64,000 nt of DNA from Piscinibacter gummiphilus (GTDB taxonomy: Bacteria; Pseudomonadota; Gammaproteobacteria; Burkholderiales; Burkholderiaceae_C): assembly GCF_002116905.1 (NCBI RefSeq), contig NZ_CP015118.1, forward strand, positions 5,456,001 through 5,520,000, written 5' to 3'. The notes below the pieces were generated by a model. It ran no database searches and was not told where the DNA came from. It saw only the letters and a program-made list of their open reading frames with translations. The stretch's first letter is position 1; every line of letters begins with the position of its first letter. A program made the position numbers and the translations under genes. This document shows, in pieces, positions 55,139 through 63,394 of this stretch.

Positions 55139-55501
55139 ATGCCTTACGTCCGACGTGGCCCCGACGGCCAGATCGACAGCCTGCACCGCCAGGGCGCCGA
55201 GGGCATGGAGTTCCTGCCCGACGGCCACGCCGAACTGATGGTGTTCCTGGGGCACACCGCCCCGGCCACGAGCGACTTCGGCCGTCTCGACGCCGACTTC
55301 GTGCGCGTGATCGAGGACGTGATCGACACGCTCATCGTCAAGAACATCATCAACATCACCGACCTGCCGGGCGAAGCCCAGGCCAAGCTGTTCGCGCGCA
55401 AGAACTTCCGCGAACGCATGTCGAAGAGCTCGCTGCGGCTGTTCGTCGACACCGGGTTCAACTCGCTGATCGACGACACCAACTTCGGCGAGTTCCGCTG
55501 A
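55139..55501 (+). CDS. Conserved hypothetical protein (misnamed tryptophan synthase beta-like in some annotations)
   Basis: 120 residues, cytoplasmic. MPYVRRGPDGQIDSLHRQ, an acidic centre DADFVRVIEDVIDTLIVKNI, then INITDLPGEAQAKLFARKNF and RERMSKSSLRLFVDTG. I know this as a short conserved protein of Burkholderiales with no tested role. The upstream TATAGTGCGT at 55100-55109 is also seen before the lipoprotein hydrolase (11152-11161) and may be a -10 element. Confidence 0.75.
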   Translation: MPYVRRGPDGQIDSLHRQGAEGMEFLPDGHAELMVFLGHTAPATSDFGRLDADFVRVIEDVIDTLIVKNIINITDLPGEAQAKLFARKNFRERMSKSSLRLFVDTGFNSLIDDTNFGEFR

Positions 55502-55511
55502 CGGGTCCGGC

Positions 55512-55532
55512 CGCGGGGGTTCCGCCCCCGCG
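55512..55532. terminator. Strong GC hairpin, possible terminator
   Basis: CGCGGGGG-TTCCG-CCCCCGCG, starting 10 bp after the stop of the preceding gene. No T-tail, so Rho-independent termination is uncertain. Confidence 0.4.
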
Positions 55533-55613
55533 CCAGCGGAAACCGGGAACTGGCGGTAAGGTACGCGGGTCCCACACGGCCCGGATCGTCCGGCCGTCCC
55601 AAGGAGTTTCCTC

Positions 55614-56606
55614 ATGCTGTTCCTCAAGGACCGCGGTTTCCAGCACCCCGCGGCGTCGGAGATCACCCCGCGCACGGTGTACGAGCAGCGGCGCCGCCTG
55701 CTGCAGCTGATGGCCGCCGGCAGCGGCGGCCTCGCGATGGCCGGCTGGGCCGCCCGCGACGCGATGGCGCAGATCCCCCGCCCGAACAAGCTGGCCGCCC
55801 TGCCCGGCGCGCGCAGCACGGTGCCCGGCGCCACCACGATGGAAAAGCTCACGGCCTACACGGACGTGACCACGTACAACAACTACTACGAGTTCGGCAC
55901 CGACAAGAGCGACCCCGCCCGGGCCGCCGGTTCGCTCAAGACCCGCCCGTGGACCGTGGCCGTCGAGGGCGAGGTGAAGAAACCCCGCACGTTCGACATC
56001 GAGGAGCTGCTGAAGCTGGCCCCCATGGAGGAGCGCGTGTATCGGTTGCGCTGCGTTGAAGGCTGGTCCATGGTGATCCCCTGGGTGGGCTATTCGCTGT
56101 CCGAGCTGATCAAGCGCGTGGAGCCCACCGGCAACGCGAAGTTCGTCGAGTTCGTCACCCTGGCCGACAAGAAGCAGATGCCCGAGCTGGGCTCGCACGT
56201 GCTGTCGTGGCCCTACGTGGAGGGCCTGCGCCTGGACGAAGCCATGAACCCGCTGACGCTGCTGGCCTTCGGCCTGTACGGCGAGGTGCTGCCGAACCAG
56301 AACGGCGCCCCCATCCGCCTGGCCGTGCCCTGGAAGTACGGCTTCAAGAGCGGCAAGTCCATCGTGAAGATCCGCTTCACCGAGAAGCAGCCCGCCACGT
56401 CGTGGAACCACGCCGCCGCCTCCGAGTACGGTTTCTACTCGAACGTGAACCCCAACGTGGACCACCCGCGCTGGAGCCAGGCGAAGGAGCGCCGCATCGG
56501 CGAGGACGGCCTGTTCGCGAAGAAGCGCGCCACGCTGATGTTCAACGGCTACGAGGCCCAGGTGGGGCAGCTGTATGCCGGCATGGACCTGAAGAAGCTC
56601 TACTGA
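55614..56606 (+). CDS. msrP: MsrP, molybdopterin protein-methionine-sulfoxide reductase catalytic subunit
   Basis: 330 residues. Twin-arginine signal (YEQRRRLLQLMAAGSGGLAM) exports the folded Mo-cofactor enzyme. The sulfite-oxidase fold shows Cys147, the Mo ligand, in VYRLRCVEGWSMVIPWVG, and later LRLAVPWKYGFKSGKSIVK-like sequence. It reduces oxidised Met in periplasmic proteins with electrons from MsrQ. AAGGAG 7 bp before the ATG. msrQ follows after 31 bp. Confidence 0.95.
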   Translation: MLFLKDRGFQHPAASEITPRTVYEQRRRLLQLMAAGSGGLAMAGWAARDAMAQIPRPNKLAALPGARSTVPGATTMEKLTAYTDVTTYNNYYEFGTDKSDPARAAGSLKTRPWTVAVEGEVKKPRTFDIEELLKLAPMEERVYRLRCVEGWSMVIPWVGYSLSELIKRVEPTGNAKFVEFVTLADKKQMPELGSHVLSWPYVEGLRLDEAMNPLTLLAFGLYGEVLPNQNGAPIRLAVPWKYGFKSGKSIVKIRFTEKQPATSWNHAAASEYGFYSNVNPNVDHPRWSQAKERRIGEDGLFAKKRATLMFNGYEAQVGQLYAGMDLKKLY

Positions 56607-56637
56607 CCCGCAGCTCCCCAGCACCCCACGTTCCGCG

Positions 56638-57300
56638 ATGCCGTCCGCCGTTCCCCAGGCCGCACCCCCAGCCGCGGCCCCGGCCCGCCGCAAGCCCCTG
56701 TTGCTGCACCCCGCAGCCAAGGTGCTGCTGTTCGTGGCCGCGCTGCTGCCGCTGGCCTGGTACGTGTGGGGCGCCGTGGCGAACACGCTGGGCGCCAACC
56801 CCGCCGAGGCGCTGATCCGCGGCATGGGCGACTGGACCCTGCGCTTCCTGTGCCTGACGCTCGCGGTGACCCCGGTGCGGCAATGGACGAACACCCCGGC
56901 CCTCGCCCGCTTCCGCCGCATGCTGGGCCTGTTCGCGTTCTTCTACGGCTGCCTGCATTTCCTCTGCTACGCGTGGCTCGACAAGGACCTGCTGCTGTCC
57001 GACATCCTGCCCGACATCGCGAAGCGGCCGTTCATCCTCGTGGGCACGCTGTCGCTGCTGCTGATGCTGCCGCTGGCGGCCACGTCGTTCAACCGCGCCA
57101 TCAAGGCGCTGGGGGCGCCACGCTGGCAGCGGCTGCACCGCCTCGTGTACGTCACCGTGCTGCTCGCGCTGCTGCACTTCTTCTGGATGCGGGCGGGCAA
57201 GAACAACTTCGCGGAGGTGGGTGTGTATGCGGCCATCGTGGCGGTGCTGCTGGGGTGGCGGGTGGTGAATGCACTGCGCCGGAAGCGCGCCACGGCTTGA
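56638..57300 (+). CDS. msrQ: MsrQ, haem-binding membrane subunit
   Basis: 220 residues, six membrane helices of the ferric-reductase-like family. Haem-ligand His candidates are in FFYGCLHFLCYAWLD, WQRLHRLVYVTVLLALLHFF. It passes electrons from the quinone pool or flavin to MsrP. A short Pro/Ala-rich N-terminal extension precedes helix 1. Ends 2 bp from the convergent lipoprotein stop. Confidence 0.93.
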   Translation: MPSAVPQAAPPAAAPARRKPLLLHPAAKVLLFVAALLPLAWYVWGAVANTLGANPAEALIRGMGDWTLRFLCLTLAVTPVRQWTNTPALARFRRMLGLFAFFYGCLHFLCYAWLDKDLLLSDILPDIAKRPFILVGTLSLLLMLPLAATSFNRAIKALGAPRWQRLHRLVYVTVLLALLHFFWMRAGKNNFAEVGVYAAIVAVLLGWRVVNALRRKRATA

Positions 57301-57302
57301 CA

Positions 57303-57920
57303 TCAGGGAAGGCGGTCCGACGACTTCTCGCTCAGCTTTCCCTTGAGAAAAGTGAGCAGGACCCTGGGGCGGGTCTTGTCACCGTAGTGACCCCAGGCGT
57401 AACGCTGCTCATGGCCGTTGAACGTGAGGATGTCGGCCCGCAATTCGCCTTCACAGCCGAAGGCTCGCACGGCGGCGGCAAGATCAGTCTCGAACGGCTG
57501 CAGTTGATCGTAGGCCGCACGGGTGGGTTCGCAGGATGACGACGGCTTGTCCTCGGCCACTGAGAAGTAGCCACTGCGCATGAACAGCCCGAAGGGTGCC
57601 CTGAAAACCAACTCCATGCTGCGCCGGCCCTGCTGCAGGTCGGCCCACCGGTAGATCTTGTCCTCGGCGGTGGCGAGGGTCGGCGCCGGTTCGAAGCCCG
57701 GACAGCCGATGCGCTTGAGGGCCTCTTCCTGTGTCAGGTGGAGCACCAGCCCGTCGTACGTGGCCCGGTCGGGGAAACAGGCCGTGCGGTCATTCGTGGG
57801 CGGAGGAGATGGCGCGGCTTCGGCCGCGGCGACCTCGTCACCACCACCGCCACCACAGGCGGCCAACGTGGACACGGCGAGCAGGAAAACAGCAGTGACA
57901 CTGCGGAACGAACGGGACAT
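57303..57920 (-). CDS. Hypothetical lipoprotein
   Basis: 205 residues: signal with lipobox LAAC then GGGGGD. The mature part has four Cys (TACFPDRATYDGL, RIGCPGFEP, SSSCEPTRAAYDQL, FGCEGEL) and two similar repeats beginning with D/E-R-A-x-YDxL. It therefore looks like a tandem repeat of a small domain related to BLIP/SmpA-type lipoproteins (the WADLQQGRRSMELVF strand). Function unknown. Confidence 0.68.
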   Translation of the reverse strand: MSRSFRSVTAVFLLAVSTLAACGGGGGDEVAAAEAAPSPPPTNDRTACFPDRATYDGLVLHLTQEEALKRIGCPGFEPAPTLATAEDKIYRWADLQQGRRSMELVFRAPFGLFMRSGYFSVAEDKPSSSCEPTRAAYDQLQPFETDLAAAVRAFGCEGELRADILTFNGHEQRYAWGHYGDKTRPRVLLTFLKGKLSEKSSDRLP

Positions 57921-57986
57921 GACGAAGCCTTTGCGATGAGCCTTGGAAGACCTCCAGTCTCCCGCCGCCCCCGCCCCGTACTCCCT

Positions 57987-58499
57987 TCAGCCCCCCCGAC
58001 TTTCCAGCTGCACCAGCAACAGATCCACCAGCGACAACACCTGCCCCCGATCCCGCACGTCCACCGCCACCACCGGACACACGACCCCGTGCCGCGCCGC
58101 CACGTCCGCGAACGCATCCAGCCCCGGCTCGTTGCCCGCGTGCATGCGCGCCACGCCGATCACGCAGCCCGTGCGCGCGATGAGGTCGAGGAAGTTCTCG
58201 AGGTAGATGGCGAGGTCGGCGAGTGGCGCCGGCCTCGCGTGGTCGACGAGCACGACGAGGCCCATCGCGCCGTCGGCGAGGGCCCGCCACGTGGGCTCGA
58301 ACCGGCGCTGCCCCGGGGTGCCGTACAGGCGCAGCCGGTCGCCGTTGTCGAGCACCACGTCGCCATGGTCGACCGCAACGGGGACGCCATCGCCGTCCAC
58401 GGCCTCGCTGACCAGCGGCACGCCCAGCAGCGAGGACACGGCGGTGGACTTGCCCACGCCGATGGTGCCGGTGAACAGAATGCGGTGTTCCTGGTTCAT
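57987..58499 (-). CDS. Small GTPase-like protein (MglA/Gtr-type) with atypical G motifs
   Basis: 170 residues. P-loop FTGTIGVGKSTAV (Lys17, Ser18); the Walker-B/G3 region is DRLRLYGTPGQRRFEPTWRA, with the usual D-x-A-G replaced by GTPG as in MglA-like and CvnD-like GTPases. The NKxD base-recognition motif is absent; VIGVARMHAGN stands in its place. Overlaps by 4 bp with the upstream partner 58496-59128. It may be a polarity or signalling switch; the specific role is not known. Confidence 0.75.
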   Translation of the reverse strand: MNQEHRILFTGTIGVGKSTAVSSLLGVPLVSEAVDGDGVPVAVDHGDVVLDNGDRLRLYGTPGQRRFEPTWRALADGAMGLVVLVDHARPAPLADLAIYLENFLDLIARTGCVIGVARMHAGNEPGLDAFADVAARHGVVCPVVAVDVRDRGQVLSLVDLLLVQLESRGG

Positions 58500-59128
58500 C
58501 GTGGCCCCTCGAGCCCGAGTTTCGAACGGATGCGGGAGAAGAGCCCCGCGTTGCCGGCTTCGTCGGCGTGTGGATCGTCGGGATCGATCAGCCATTGCGC
58601 CACACCGTTCGCATGCAGCACCGCGGCGAACGCATGGCACGTGGCCAGCGGGATGTTGGACTTGGCCGACAGTTCGTCGATGGCGAACGGCCGCGCGCCG
58701 AGCATCGTGGCGAGCCGCAGGTAGCGCAGGTCGGACCCGAGCAGCGCGTCGGGCGGCCAGCGCAGCAGTTGCAGGCGGCGGCCCGGTCCGGCCGCGACGG
58801 GGCGAGCCTCCCCCGTGTCCGAACGCCCCGGCCGCAACATGCCCTCGTCGAGCGCCAGCTGGCCGCTGACCCGGTCGAGCTGGCTCCACAGGTCGTCGGC
58901 CCGCAGCGGCAGCGCCACGTTCATGGCCGCCGCGCCCGCGGGCAGGTCGCCGGTGAAGCCCACCGGCACGATCACGAGGTGCACGGGGTCGGCATCCACC
59001 GCGGTCCAGCGGTCACGCGTGCGGCCCGCCAGCAGGCGCACCATCGAGCGCACGACGAGGCCGTCGCGTTCGGAGAACCCGACGAGGCGGAAGCGCCGGT
59101 CGACCGCGCGGGAAGCTGCGGACGCCAT
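58496..59128 (-). CDS. Hypothetical partner of the small GTPase, winged-helix-like C-terminus
   Basis: 210 residues, soluble. The N-terminal half (FRLVGFSERDGLVVRSMVRL ... PVHLVIVPVG) has an alternating alpha/beta look reminiscent of a receiver or regulatory fold without a clear phosphoacceptor. The C-terminal half (LRYLRLATMLGARPFAIDEL, CHAFAAVLHANGVAQWLIDP) looks like a winged helix. Its stop overlaps the GTPase start, and it lies 3 bp after the GH15 stop on the same strand, so all three may share a transcript. I do not recognise the family. Confidence 0.65.
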   Translation of the reverse strand: MASAASRAVDRRFRLVGFSERDGLVVRSMVRLLAGRTRDRWTAVDADPVHLVIVPVGFTGDLPAGAAAMNVALPLRADDLWSQLDRVSGQLALDEGMLRPGRSDTGEARPVAAGPGRRLQLLRWPPDALLGSDLRYLRLATMLGARPFAIDELSAKSNIPLATCHAFAAVLHANGVAQWLIDPDDPHADEAGNAGLFSRIRSKLGLEGPR

Positions 59129-59131
59129 CGG

Positions 59132-60958
59132 TCAGACCACCGTGTCCCAGGGTTTCGACAGTCGCATCGCGCCGTTGATGATGCCCACCATCGAGTACGT
59201 CTGCGGGAAGTTGCCCCACAGCTCGCCGGTGTCGGGCTTCAGGTCTTCCGACAGCAGGCCCACGTGGTTGCGCCGCGAGAGCAGCGTCTCGAAGATCTCG
59301 CGCGCCTGCTCGACACGGCCGATGCGCGCGAGCGCGTCGATGCGCCAGAACGAGCAGACGTTGAACGCGGTCTCGGGCCGGCCGAAGTCGTCGGGCGCCT
59401 CGTAGCGGCGCATGAACGGACCGTCGCACAGCGTGGCCTCGAGCGCGTCGACGGTGGCGACGAACCGCGGGTCCTTCGGATCGATGAACCCCACCTCGGC
59501 CATCAGCAGCACGCTGGCGTCGAGGTCGCGGCCGCCGAAGCTCTCGACGAAGGCCTTGCGTTCCTCGTTCCACGAGGCCTCGAGGATGCGGCGGCGAATC
59601 ACCGCGGCGCGGTCGGCCCACAGTGTGTGGCGGTCCCGCAGGCCCAGCGTGGTGGCGATCTTCGCGAGGCGGTCGCACGCGGCCCAGCACATCAGCGACG
59701 ACGACGTGTGCACGCGCGAGCGCGTGCGCAGCTCCCACATGCCGGCGTCGGGCTGGTCGTGCAGCTGCCACGCGCGCTCGCCCATGGGCTCGAGCGCGGC
59801 GAAGTCGTCGACGTCGGCACGGCGGAACAGGCGGTGGTCGTGGAAGGCCTGAGCCGCGCCGAGCACGATGTTGCCGTACACGTCGTGCTGGAAATGTTCG
59901 TAGGCCTGGTTGCCCACGCGCACCGGACCCATGCCGCGGTAACCGCCGAGGTTCGCGAGTTCGCGCTCGACGAGCCCCTCCTCCAGCCCCACGCCATAGA
60001 GCGGCTGCACGTGGCCACCGTCCGCACTGCGCACCACGTCGTGCACCCAGCGAAGGTAGTCCTCCATCGTGCCCACCTCGGACAGGCTGTTGAGCGCACG
60101 CACCACGAAGAACGCATCGCGCAGCCAGCAGTAGCGGTAGTCCCAGTTGCGCTGGCTGTTCGGGGCCTCGGGGATGCTGGTGGTCATGGCCGCCACGATG
60201 GCGCCCGTGTCGCCGTACTGGCACAGCTTGAGCGTGATGGCCGCACGGATCACGGCCTCCTGCCATTCGAGCGGCAGCGCGAGGCGGCGCGTCCACTCGC
60301 GCCAGTACAGCGCGGTCTGTTCCTCGAAGTCGCGTGCGGTTTCGCCGATGCCGCTCGAGATGGTCTCGTCGGGCCCCAGCAGCATGCTGATGGGGCCGTG
60401 CAGCGAGAACCAGGTTTCATCGAGCACGTACGTGAGCGGCGCGTCGGTGCTCAGCCGCAGCGTGCCGGAAGGCGACACGTAGCGCACGTGGTTGCTGCCG
60501 CGCGTGAGCGTGGGGGCGACGGTGCCCCATTCGCTGCGCGGCCGCACGATGAGCCGCACGCGCGGCCGCCCGCTCAGCGGACGGATGCGGCGCACGAGCT
60601 GCGCGGGATGGAACATGCGCTCGCGCACCCAGAAGCGCGGCGCGAAGTCGGTGACCTCGATGCCGTGGCCCGCCGCATCGAAGAGGCGCGTGCGCACGAC
60701 GGCCGTGCCGGGTTCGTAGAACTGCTCGCTGCGCACGGCGCCTTCGAGTTCCACCGCGAGCGTGCCGTCGTGGCCCACGCCCTCGCCCGAATCGAGCAGC
60801 GCGTGGAAGACGGGATCGCTGTCGAAGCGCGGCATGCAGCACCACACGATGCGTGCGTACCGGTCGACCAGCGCGCCGATGGCGCAGTTGCCGATGAGCG
60901 CGAGATCGAGCGTGGCATCGCGCTTCAGAAAGGGGTTGTCAGTTGCAGGTCCACTCAC
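59132..60958 (-). CDS. Glycoside hydrolase family 15 protein (glucoamylase/trehalase-like)
   Basis: 608 residues. The N-terminal beta-sandwich (LDLALIGNCAIGALVDRYARIVWCCMPRFDS) and (alpha/alpha)6 barrel of GH15 are marked by NSQRNWDYRYCWLRDAFF, YGNIVLGAAQAFHD, FNVCSFWRIDALARIGR and LKPDTGELWGNFPQTYSMVG. The start is GTG 60958, placed 5 nt after AAGGAG. Bacterial GH15 members hydrolyse alpha-glucosides, and some are trehalases. Divergence from otsA suggests trehalose or glycan turnover. Confidence 0.9.
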   Translation of the reverse strand: MSGPATDNPFLKRDATLDLALIGNCAIGALVDRYARIVWCCMPRFDSDPVFHALLDSGEGVGHDGTLAVELEGAVRSEQFYEPGTAVVRTRLFDAAGHGIEVTDFAPRFWVRERMFHPAQLVRRIRPLSGRPRVRLIVRPRSEWGTVAPTLTRGSNHVRYVSPSGTLRLSTDAPLTYVLDETWFSLHGPISMLLGPDETISSGIGETARDFEEQTALYWREWTRRLALPLEWQEAVIRAAITLKLCQYGDTGAIVAAMTTSIPEAPNSQRNWDYRYCWLRDAFFVVRALNSLSEVGTMEDYLRWVHDVVRSADGGHVQPLYGVGLEEGLVERELANLGGYRGMGPVRVGNQAYEHFQHDVYGNIVLGAAQAFHDHRLFRRADVDDFAALEPMGERAWQLHDQPDAGMWELRTRSRVHTSSSLMCWAACDRLAKIATTLGLRDRHTLWADRAAVIRRRILEASWNEERKAFVESFGGRDLDASVLLMAEVGFIDPKDPRFVATVDALEATLCDGPFMRRYEAPDDFGRPETAFNVCSFWRIDALARIGRVEQAREIFETLLSRRNHVGLLSEDLKPDTGELWGNFPQTYSMVGIINGAMRLSKPWDTVV

Positions 60959-61121
60959 AGCGACTCCTTTGTTTGTAGGGCTTGTCCGACACGAGAAACC
61001 GCCGATTCGACACAGCGGCCCACTGTACATTCGTCCGCATGGATTTGTGTGATGCGAGTCCATTCCCCTTCGCTTCAAAGACCTCGGTAACGGTCCCTGC
61101 TGCGGGCCTTCCGTCAAGCCA

Positions 61122-63374
61122 ATGAACTCTCTGAGACTGCAGCTTCGCTTCCTCCTGCCGCTCGTGCTCACGTTGATCGCGACGGCCTATCTCGTGCTAC
61201 CGCTGATGGACCGCCTGACGCTCAGATGGTTCTCGCGCGACCTGAACCTGAGGGGCTCGCTGGTCGCGAGCGCGCTGTCCGACTCCATTGCCGAGAACCG
61301 CCAGGACTTCAAGACACGCCGCCTGCAGACGCTCATCGATCGCGCCGCGCAGGACGAACGCCTCGTGGGCATCGGCCTGTGTTCCATCGAGGGCGAGGTG
61401 GTGCGCCGCACGGCCGGCTTCCCGACCGACCTCACATGCGAGAAGGCCCGCGAGATCGCCGGCAAGAACGAATCGCAGCTCAAGCTCGAGGGCGGTTCGG
61501 TGCAGGTGGGCATGCACCCGATCAACGGCGACAACGGCCGCATGGCCGACCTCGTGATCCTGCACGACCTGAGCTTCCTCGAACGTCGCAGCCAGGACAC
61601 CCAGAAGTACCTCATCATCCTGATCGCGAGCCTCGGCCTCGCGATGACCCTCATCACCGTGGTCGTCGCGCAGCTCAGCTGGCGCGGCTGGATGGCCGGC
61701 GCCCGCGCGCTGCTGCGCGGCGAAGGCGTGCTGATGCCGATGTCGCCCACGTCGCCGGCCGCGGCCGCGCCGCCCGAGCTCGCGCCGCTCGCGGCCGACC
61801 TGCGCGCGCGCCTGCGCGACCTGGAGGACGAGTACCGCCGCGCGCAGGGACCCGACGCCGAATGGAACCCCGAGCGGCTGCGCACGCTGCTGCGCACCAC
61901 GCTGCGCGGCGACCAGGTCATCGTGGTCTCCAACCGCGAGCCCTACATCCACGAGAAGGGCCCGGACGGCGTGATCGTCAAGCGCCCGGCCAGCGGCCTC
62001 GTGACCGCGGTGGAGCCCGTGATGCGCGCGTGTTCCGGCACGTGGATCGCCCACGGCAGCGGCAGCGCCGACCACGACGTGGTGGACAGCAACGACCGCG
62101 TGATGGTGCCGCCGGGCCACGACGAGTACGTGCTGCGCCGCCTGTGGCTCACGCCCGAAGAGGAGCAGGGCTTCTACTACGGCTTCTCGAACGAGGGGCT
62201 CTGGCCGCTGTGCCACGTGGCCCACGTGCGCCCGGTCTTCCGCGAGGCCGACTGGAACCGCTACCGCGAAGTCAACCAGCGGTTCGCCGACGCGGTGGTG
62301 GCCGAGGCCGTGGTGGAGGACCCGGTGGTGCTCGTGCAGGACTACCACTTCGCGCTGCTGCCCGCGATGATCCGCAAGAAGCTGCCGCGCGCCACCATCC
62401 TGACCTTCTGGCACATCCCGTGGCCCAACCCCGAGTCGTTCGGCATCTGCCCGTGGCGCCGCGAGATCCTGGAAGGCATGCTCGGCAGCACCATCCTCGG
62501 CTTCCACACGCGCTTCCACTGCAAGAACTTCATCGAGACGGTGGACCGCTACCTCGAGGCGCGCATCGAACACGAACACTCCACCATCTCGTTCCACGAC
62601 GACGACACGCTGGTCGAGAGCTACCCCATCTCGATCGAGTGGCCCTCCGACCGCGAGGTCGCCACCTGGGCGCCGGTGGACGTGTGCCGCCGCAACGTGC
62701 GCGAACGCTTCGGCTACGGCCCGGACCACTACATCGCCGTGGGCGTGGACCGCTTCGACTACACGAAGGGCATCCTCGAGCGGCTGCATGCCGTGGAACG
62801 TCTGCTCGAGAAACACCCCAAGTGGGTCGGTCGCTTCTCGTTCATCCAGGTGGCCGCACCCTCGCGCAGCTCGCTGGAGGAGTACCGCTCGTTCCAGGAC
62901 CGCATCCAGCAGGTCACCGAACGCATCAACAAGCGCTTCGGCTCGGAGGGCTACCTGCCGGTGCACCTGCTGGCCGAGCACCACGAACACGCGGCGTTGA
63001 TCGAGCTGTACCGGGCCGCGGAGATCTGCGTGGTCACGAGCCTGCACGACGGCATGAACCTCGTCTGCAAGGAGTTCGTGGCGGCGCGCGACGACGAGCT
63101 GGGCGTGCTGATCCTCAGCCGCTTCGCGGGCGCGGCGCGCGAGATGCCGGAGGCGCTGATCGTCAACCCGTACCACGTCGAGGAGTGCGCGGACGCGCTC
63201 GAACAGGGCCTCGCGATGCCGGCCGCCGAGCAGCGTGAACGCATGGCCAGCCTGCGCGCGAGCGTGCGCGAGTTCAACGTCTACCGCTGGGCCGGCCGCA
63301 TGCTGGCCGACGGCGGCCGCTCACGCCTGCGCGACCGCATCCAGGCGCGCCTGAAGCGCCACCAGCGCGCCTGA
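61122..63374 (+). CDS. otsA: Trehalose-6-phosphate synthase with N-terminal membrane sensor-like domain
   Basis: 750 residues; ordinary OtsA is about 470. Residues 1-185 hold TM1 (FLLPLVLTLIATAYLVLPLM), a ~130-residue extracytoplasmic part (RRLQTLIDRAAQDERLVGIG ... VQVGMHPINGD, PAS/Cache-like) and TM2 (YLIILIASLGLAMTLITVVV). A HAMP-like linker follows. The GT20 catalytic domain starts near 265: VIVVSNREPYIHEKG, VLVQDYHFALLPAMIRK, GVDRFDYTKGILERL, TSLHDGMNLVCKEFVAAR. It makes trehalose-6-phosphate from UDP-glucose and glucose-6-phosphate; otsB follows after 20 bp. Sensing of an outside signal by the extra domain is an inference. Confidence 0.93.
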   Translation: MNSLRLQLRFLLPLVLTLIATAYLVLPLMDRLTLRWFSRDLNLRGSLVASALSDSIAENRQDFKTRRLQTLIDRAAQDERLVGIGLCSIEGEVVRRTAGFPTDLTCEKAREIAGKNESQLKLEGGSVQVGMHPINGDNGRMADLVILHDLSFLERRSQDTQKYLIILIASLGLAMTLITVVVAQLSWRGWMAGARALLRGEGVLMPMSPTSPAAAAPPELAPLAADLRARLRDLEDEYRRAQGPDAEWNPERLRTLLRTTLRGDQVIVVSNREPYIHEKGPDGVIVKRPASGLVTAVEPVMRACSGTWIAHGSGSADHDVVDSNDRVMVPPGHDEYVLRRLWLTPEEEQGFYYGFSNEGLWPLCHVAHVRPVFREADWNRYREVNQRFADAVVAEAVVEDPVVLVQDYHFALLPAMIRKKLPRATILTFWHIPWPNPESFGICPWRREILEGMLGSTILGFHTRFHCKNFIETVDRYLEARIEHEHSTISFHDDDTLVESYPISIEWPSDREVATWAPVDVCRRNVRERFGYGPDHYIAVGVDRFDYTKGILERLHAVERLLEKHPKWVGRFSFIQVAAPSRSSLEEYRSFQDRIQQVTERINKRFGSEGYLPVHLLAEHHEHAALIELYRAAEICVVTSLHDGMNLVCKEFVAARDDELGVLILSRFAGAAREMPEALIVNPYHVEECADALEQGLAMPAAEQRERMASLRASVREFNVYRWAGRMLADGGRSRLRDRIQARLKRHQRA

Positions 63375-63394
63375 ACCGCAGGGACGACCTCGTG

